Shown: positions 6,905 through 8,926 of the stretch, one piece after another | Layout of the letters: every line of letters begins with the position of its first letter | Position numbering within the stretch: position 1 is the stretch's first letter | Origin: DATIRA01 sp964553405 | GTDB lineage: Bacteria > Pseudomonadota > Gammaproteobacteria > Steroidobacterales > Steroidobacteraceae | DNA length: 8,926 nt | Direction of reading: 5' to 3' | Assembly: GCA_964553405.1 (NCBI GenBank) | Contig: CAZKLS010000111.1 | Location: 1 to 8,926 of the forward strand | Notes under the pieces: model-generated | Database searches by the model: none | Told to the model about the DNA's origin: nothing | The model's input: only the letters and a program-made list of their open reading frames with translations | Position numbers and translations under genes: made by a program

Positions 6905-7049
6905 GGCTTCTCCCCTTTGACCGGCACGGCAGGCCGGCCCCTCTCCGGCCATTAGCTGCCGATGCCGGGTCACTGCGCTACGGTAGTAATGCCTAGCCGC
7001 CCCGTGCTCGCAGTGCGGACCCCTCGGCGAAGTCCTTTCTTTTCAATGG
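6905..7049 (-). other. Intergenic leader of the secreted-protein gene
   Basis: This 145-base stretch separates the 45-codon peptide gene from the secreted-protein gene. I see no hairpin followed by a T tract, so read-through from the phoX-like gene is possible. GGCCGG (6932-6937) and CCGGCC (6945-6950) form a 6-bp inverted repeat close to the ribosome-binding site and could fold in the 5' leader. I could not identify a convincing -35/-10 pair or a known riboswitch. Confidence 0.35.
6911..6916 (-). promoter_or_regulatory. Ribosome-binding site deciding the start of the secreted-protein gene
   Basis: On the minus strand AGGGGA is followed by 6 bases and then ATGATG at 6904. This selects a start directly before the hydrophobic signal sequence rather than the in-frame ATG at 6973. 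Confidence 0.7.
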
Positions 7050-7187
7050 CTACGAGCGTTTTTCCAGCCGCGGTCGAGGGCGGTCGCCGCGCTTCGGCAA
7101 CTGCATCCGCGCCATGTACTTGAGCGGCATCAGCGCGCCGACCAGGATCAGCACGACCAGCAGCACGATCCCGAGTGCCTTCAGCAT
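7050..7187 (-). CDS. Small single-pass membrane peptide (45 aa) downstream of phoX-like gene
   Basis: The ATG at 7187 opens a 45-codon frame ending at TAG (7052-7050). Residues 5-20 (LGIVLLVVLILVGALM) form one hydrophobic helix. The tail that follows is strongly basic and proline-containing (residues 21-45, including MQLPKRGDRPRPRLEKR). By the positive-inside rule the tail should face the cytoplasm. The start lies 9 bases after the TGA of the phoX-like gene (7199-7197). GAGG at 7198-7195 overlaps that stop and sits 7 bases before the ATG, which is typical of translational coupling in an operon. I do not recognise the family. It lacks the features of TatA (no amphipathic helix after the membrane helix) and has no lipobox. 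Its job may relate to the phosphatase-like protein or to the membrane in general; this is inference. Gene calling with a length cut-off would miss it. Confidence 0.65.
   Translation of the reverse strand: MLKALGIVLLVVLILVGALMPLKYMARMQLPKRGDRPRPRLEKRS
7124..7145. repeat. Copy 2 of the exact 22-bp direct repeat, inside the 45-aa peptide gene
   Basis: This copy is identical to 5070-5091 and lies in the part of the peptide gene that encodes the end of the membrane helix (LVGALMP, residues 15-21). About 2.05 kb separates the copies, and the whole secreted-protein gene lies between them. Confidence 0.6.
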
Positions 7188-7196
7188 GCCTCGGCC

Positions 7197-8926
7197 TCAG
7201 CCGCCGACCGGGCCGCCGTCGCGCCGACGGATCGCGATCACGCTCGGCCGCGGCGGCCGGCCGCTGCCGTCCGGCCAGTCGCTCTGCTGCTGCTCGACCG
7301 AGCCGCCCTCGCCCGGATGCTGCACGGACAGGAACAACGTCGTCCCGTCGGGCGTGAACTCGCAGCCGCAGACCTCCGCGCCACGCGGCGCGCTCATGAA
7401 CTGCCGCAGCCGGCCGCGCTCCGGGCCTTCGACCGGCACCACGAACGCGCCGTTGTTGTCGCCGCGCGGCTGCGCGCCGTCGGTGACGATCCAGAGCCGC
7501 CCCTGCGGGTCGAAGCCGAGGTTGTCCGGACAGGCGAACGGCGCGAGCTCGTCCGCCCCGACCCGCCCGGCGTAGTAACAATCATCGCTGCCGAGTTCCC
7601 CGGCCTCGATCGCGGCGAGATCGGTCAGGTAGCGGGCCTGCCGGTTCCCCGGGTCGCCGGCGAGCAGGAATACGTTCCAGTCGAAGCGAGACGCCGCGGC
7701 GTCGCTGTCGTGCTCCGAGATCTCGAGCACGTGACCGTAACGGTTGGCCGGGCGCGGGTTCGAAGCGTTCGCGCTGCGGTCGACCTCGCGTCCCGCGATC
7801 TGAAGCCGCGCCGGCTCCGCGGTGCGATCCTCGTTTTTCGTGAATGCGACATACACGCGGCCGGTGCCGGGGTGGACCTCGATGTCCTCGGGACGATCCA
7901 TCGGCGTCGCGCCGAGAAGATCGGCGGCCGCGCGCGCCTTGATCAGCACCTCGCCCTGGTCGGCGAACCCGGCCTGGGCGGTCAGCGGCCCACGGCCGTG
8001 CAGAAGCGGCAGCCATTCGCCGCTCCCGTCGGCATCGAAGCGCGCGACGAAGAGCGTGCCGTGATCGAGCAGCTCACGATTCGCCGCGGGCTCCTGCTGG
8101 TTCACGCGGTCGCGGCTCACGAACTTGTAGACGCATTCGAACTTGTCGTCGTCGCCCATGTACACGACGGCACGCCCGTCCGCCGCAAGCACGCAGCTCG
8201 CGCCCTCGTGACTGAAACGGCCGAGCGCGGTGCGCTTGCGTATCTTTGCTGCAGGGTCGCGCGGGTCGATCTCGACGATCCAGCCGAACCGCAGCGCCTC
8301 GTTCGGCTCGCGCCTCAGGTCGAAACGCGACTGCGTGTACTCCCAGCCGTGGTAGCTGTGCTCGAGCGGCGGGAAACGGCGATACGCCTCGACGACGCGC
8401 GGATCGGCATCGGCATCCGCCGCGTAGGAGCGGTAACCGCCGAAGTAGTCGTCCACGTTCTCCTCGGCCGTCAGGAACGTGCCCCAGGGCGTCCGCCCGC
8501 CCGCGCAATTGGCCAGCATGCCGAGCACGCGGGTGCCCGAACGATCGGCGCGAGTGCGCAGCAGCGGGTGGCCTCGGGCGGGACCCGAGATCTCCATCGG
8601 CGTGACGCCGGTGACGCGACGCGTCAGCGCCGACCCGGCAACCGGGCGCCAGCGCCCGCCTGCAAGCTCGATCTCGACGATCGAGGCGCCGTGCGCGGCC
8701 AGTTCCAGCTCGGCGCCGGCCGGGAAGCGCAGCGACCACGCCCGCATCTGCTCCGCGCCCTCGCGTCCCATCGCGCGGCGGCCGGGAAACATCAGCTCGG
8801 CGTTCGTGTACTCGTGATTGACGCAGAGCAGGCCGCGGTTGCCGGCGGCATCGAGCGGCAGGAACACGAGTGCGTCGCAGTTGTAGCCGAACTGCTTCTG
8901 CTGCGCCTGCACGGACCCGGGCCGCG
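7197..8926 (-). CDS. PhoX/DUF839 family protein, probable alkaline phosphatase (5' end beyond the window)
   Basis: PhoX enzymes are Tat-exported, iron- and calcium-dependent phosphatases that release phosphate from organic esters. The frame stays open to the right edge. A GTG at 8912 is in frame, but codons before it are also open and the N-terminus expected of the family (including any Tat signal) is missing, so I treat the gene as partial. About 571 residues are clear. Family motifs appear in order (numbered from the GTG): FGYNCDALVFLPL at 8-20, VNHEY at 31-35, NCAGGRTPWGTFLTAEEN at 135-152, GRFSHEGA at 231-238, GDDDKFECVYKFV at 253-265, RPEDIEVHP at 340-348, CPDNLGFDPQGRLWIVTDG at 461-479, and GCEFTPDGTTLFLSVQHPGE at 515-534. 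The Cys and Glu residues in the NCAGG/TAEEN block and the Asp/Glu-rich loops are the kind of residues PhoX uses for metal binding. The C-terminus looks complete. A 45-codon membrane peptide gene follows after 9 bases. Family membership is secure; phosphatase activity is inferred, since some DUF839 proteins are uncharacterised. Confidence 0.92.
   Translation of the reverse strand, partial: RPGSVQAQQKQFGYNCDALVFLPLDAAGNRGLLCVNHEYTNAELMFPGRRAMGREGAEQMRAWSLRFPAGAELELAAHGASIVEIELAGGRWRPVAGSALTRRVTGVTPMEISGPARGHPLLRTRADRSGTRVLGMLANCAGGRTPWGTFLTAEENVDDYFGGYRSYAADADADPRVVEAYRRFPPLEHSYHGWEYTQSRFDLRREPNEALRFGWIVEIDPRDPAAKIRKRTALGRFSHEGASCVLAADGRAVVYMGDDDKFECVYKFVSRDRVNQQEPAANRELLDHGTLFVARFDADGSGEWLPLLHGRGPLTAQAGFADQGEVLIKARAAADLLGATPMDRPEDIEVHPGTGRVYVAFTKNEDRTAEPARLQIAGREVDRSANASNPRPANRYGHVLEISEHDSDAAASRFDWNVFLLAGDPGNRQARYLTDLAAIEAGELGSDDCYYAGRVGADELAPFACPDNLGFDPQGRLWIVTDGAQPRGDNNGAFVVPVEGPERGRLRQFMSAPRGAEVCGCEFTPDGTTLFLSVQHPGEGGSVEQQQSDWPDGSGRPPRPSVIAIRRRDGGPVGG

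Noticed and set aside
6902..6973. The longer start (ATG at 6973) for the secreted-protein gene
   Set aside because: The extra 23 residues are polar and precede a normal signal peptide. The strong AGGGGA site is placed for the ATG at 6904 instead.
7050..7187. The 45-aa peptide as a TatA/TatE-like export subunit for PhoX
   Set aside because: A single hydrophobic helix fits, but the conserved Phe-Gly hinge and amphipathic helix of TatA are absent and the tail is basic and proline-containing.

Overview
The window is GC-rich chromosomal DNA from a Gram-negative bacterium. The high GC content, the DUF748/AsmA-like envelope protein, an E. coli Can-like beta-carbonic anhydrase, Sec-type signal peptides and a PhoX-family protein suggest a proteobacterium, perhaps a gammaproteobacterium. 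The sequence gives no firm genus. I see no rRNA, tRNA, CRISPR array, insertion sequence or phage gene.

The left half is read on the + strand. After an AT-rich stretch (about 1-94) there is a possible 29-codon leader ORF (95-184). A very large membrane-anchored DUF748 protein follows (195-3362), then a beta-carbonic anhydrase with a complete active site and the bicarbonate-regulation triad of type II enzymes (3402-4004). The 39-base gap suggests these two genes are co-transcribed.

The right half is read on the - strand and converges on the carbonic anhydrase at 4004/4020. In transcription order, it begins with a PhoX/DUF839 phosphatase-like gene running in from beyond the right edge (8926-7197). 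Nine bases later comes an unlisted 45-codon single-pass membrane peptide gene (7187-7050). Next is a secreted protein of unknown function, probably beta-sheet/propeller-like (6904-5168), which ends at a strong intrinsic terminator (5135-5101). Last is a separately transcribed short-chain dehydrogenase with a clear export signal (4940-4020).

Most of the products are envelope or exported proteins: an inner-membrane/periplasm-spanning DUF748 protein, an exported dehydrogenase, a secreted propeller-like protein, a probable periplasmic phosphatase and a small membrane peptide. No obvious new defence or mobile system is visible. The points most worth a second look are the signal-peptide-bearing dehydrogenase with no possible internal start, the 45-residue membrane peptide coupled to phoX, the uncharacterised secreted protein, and an exact 22-bp repeat shared between the peptide gene and the intergenic region downstream.
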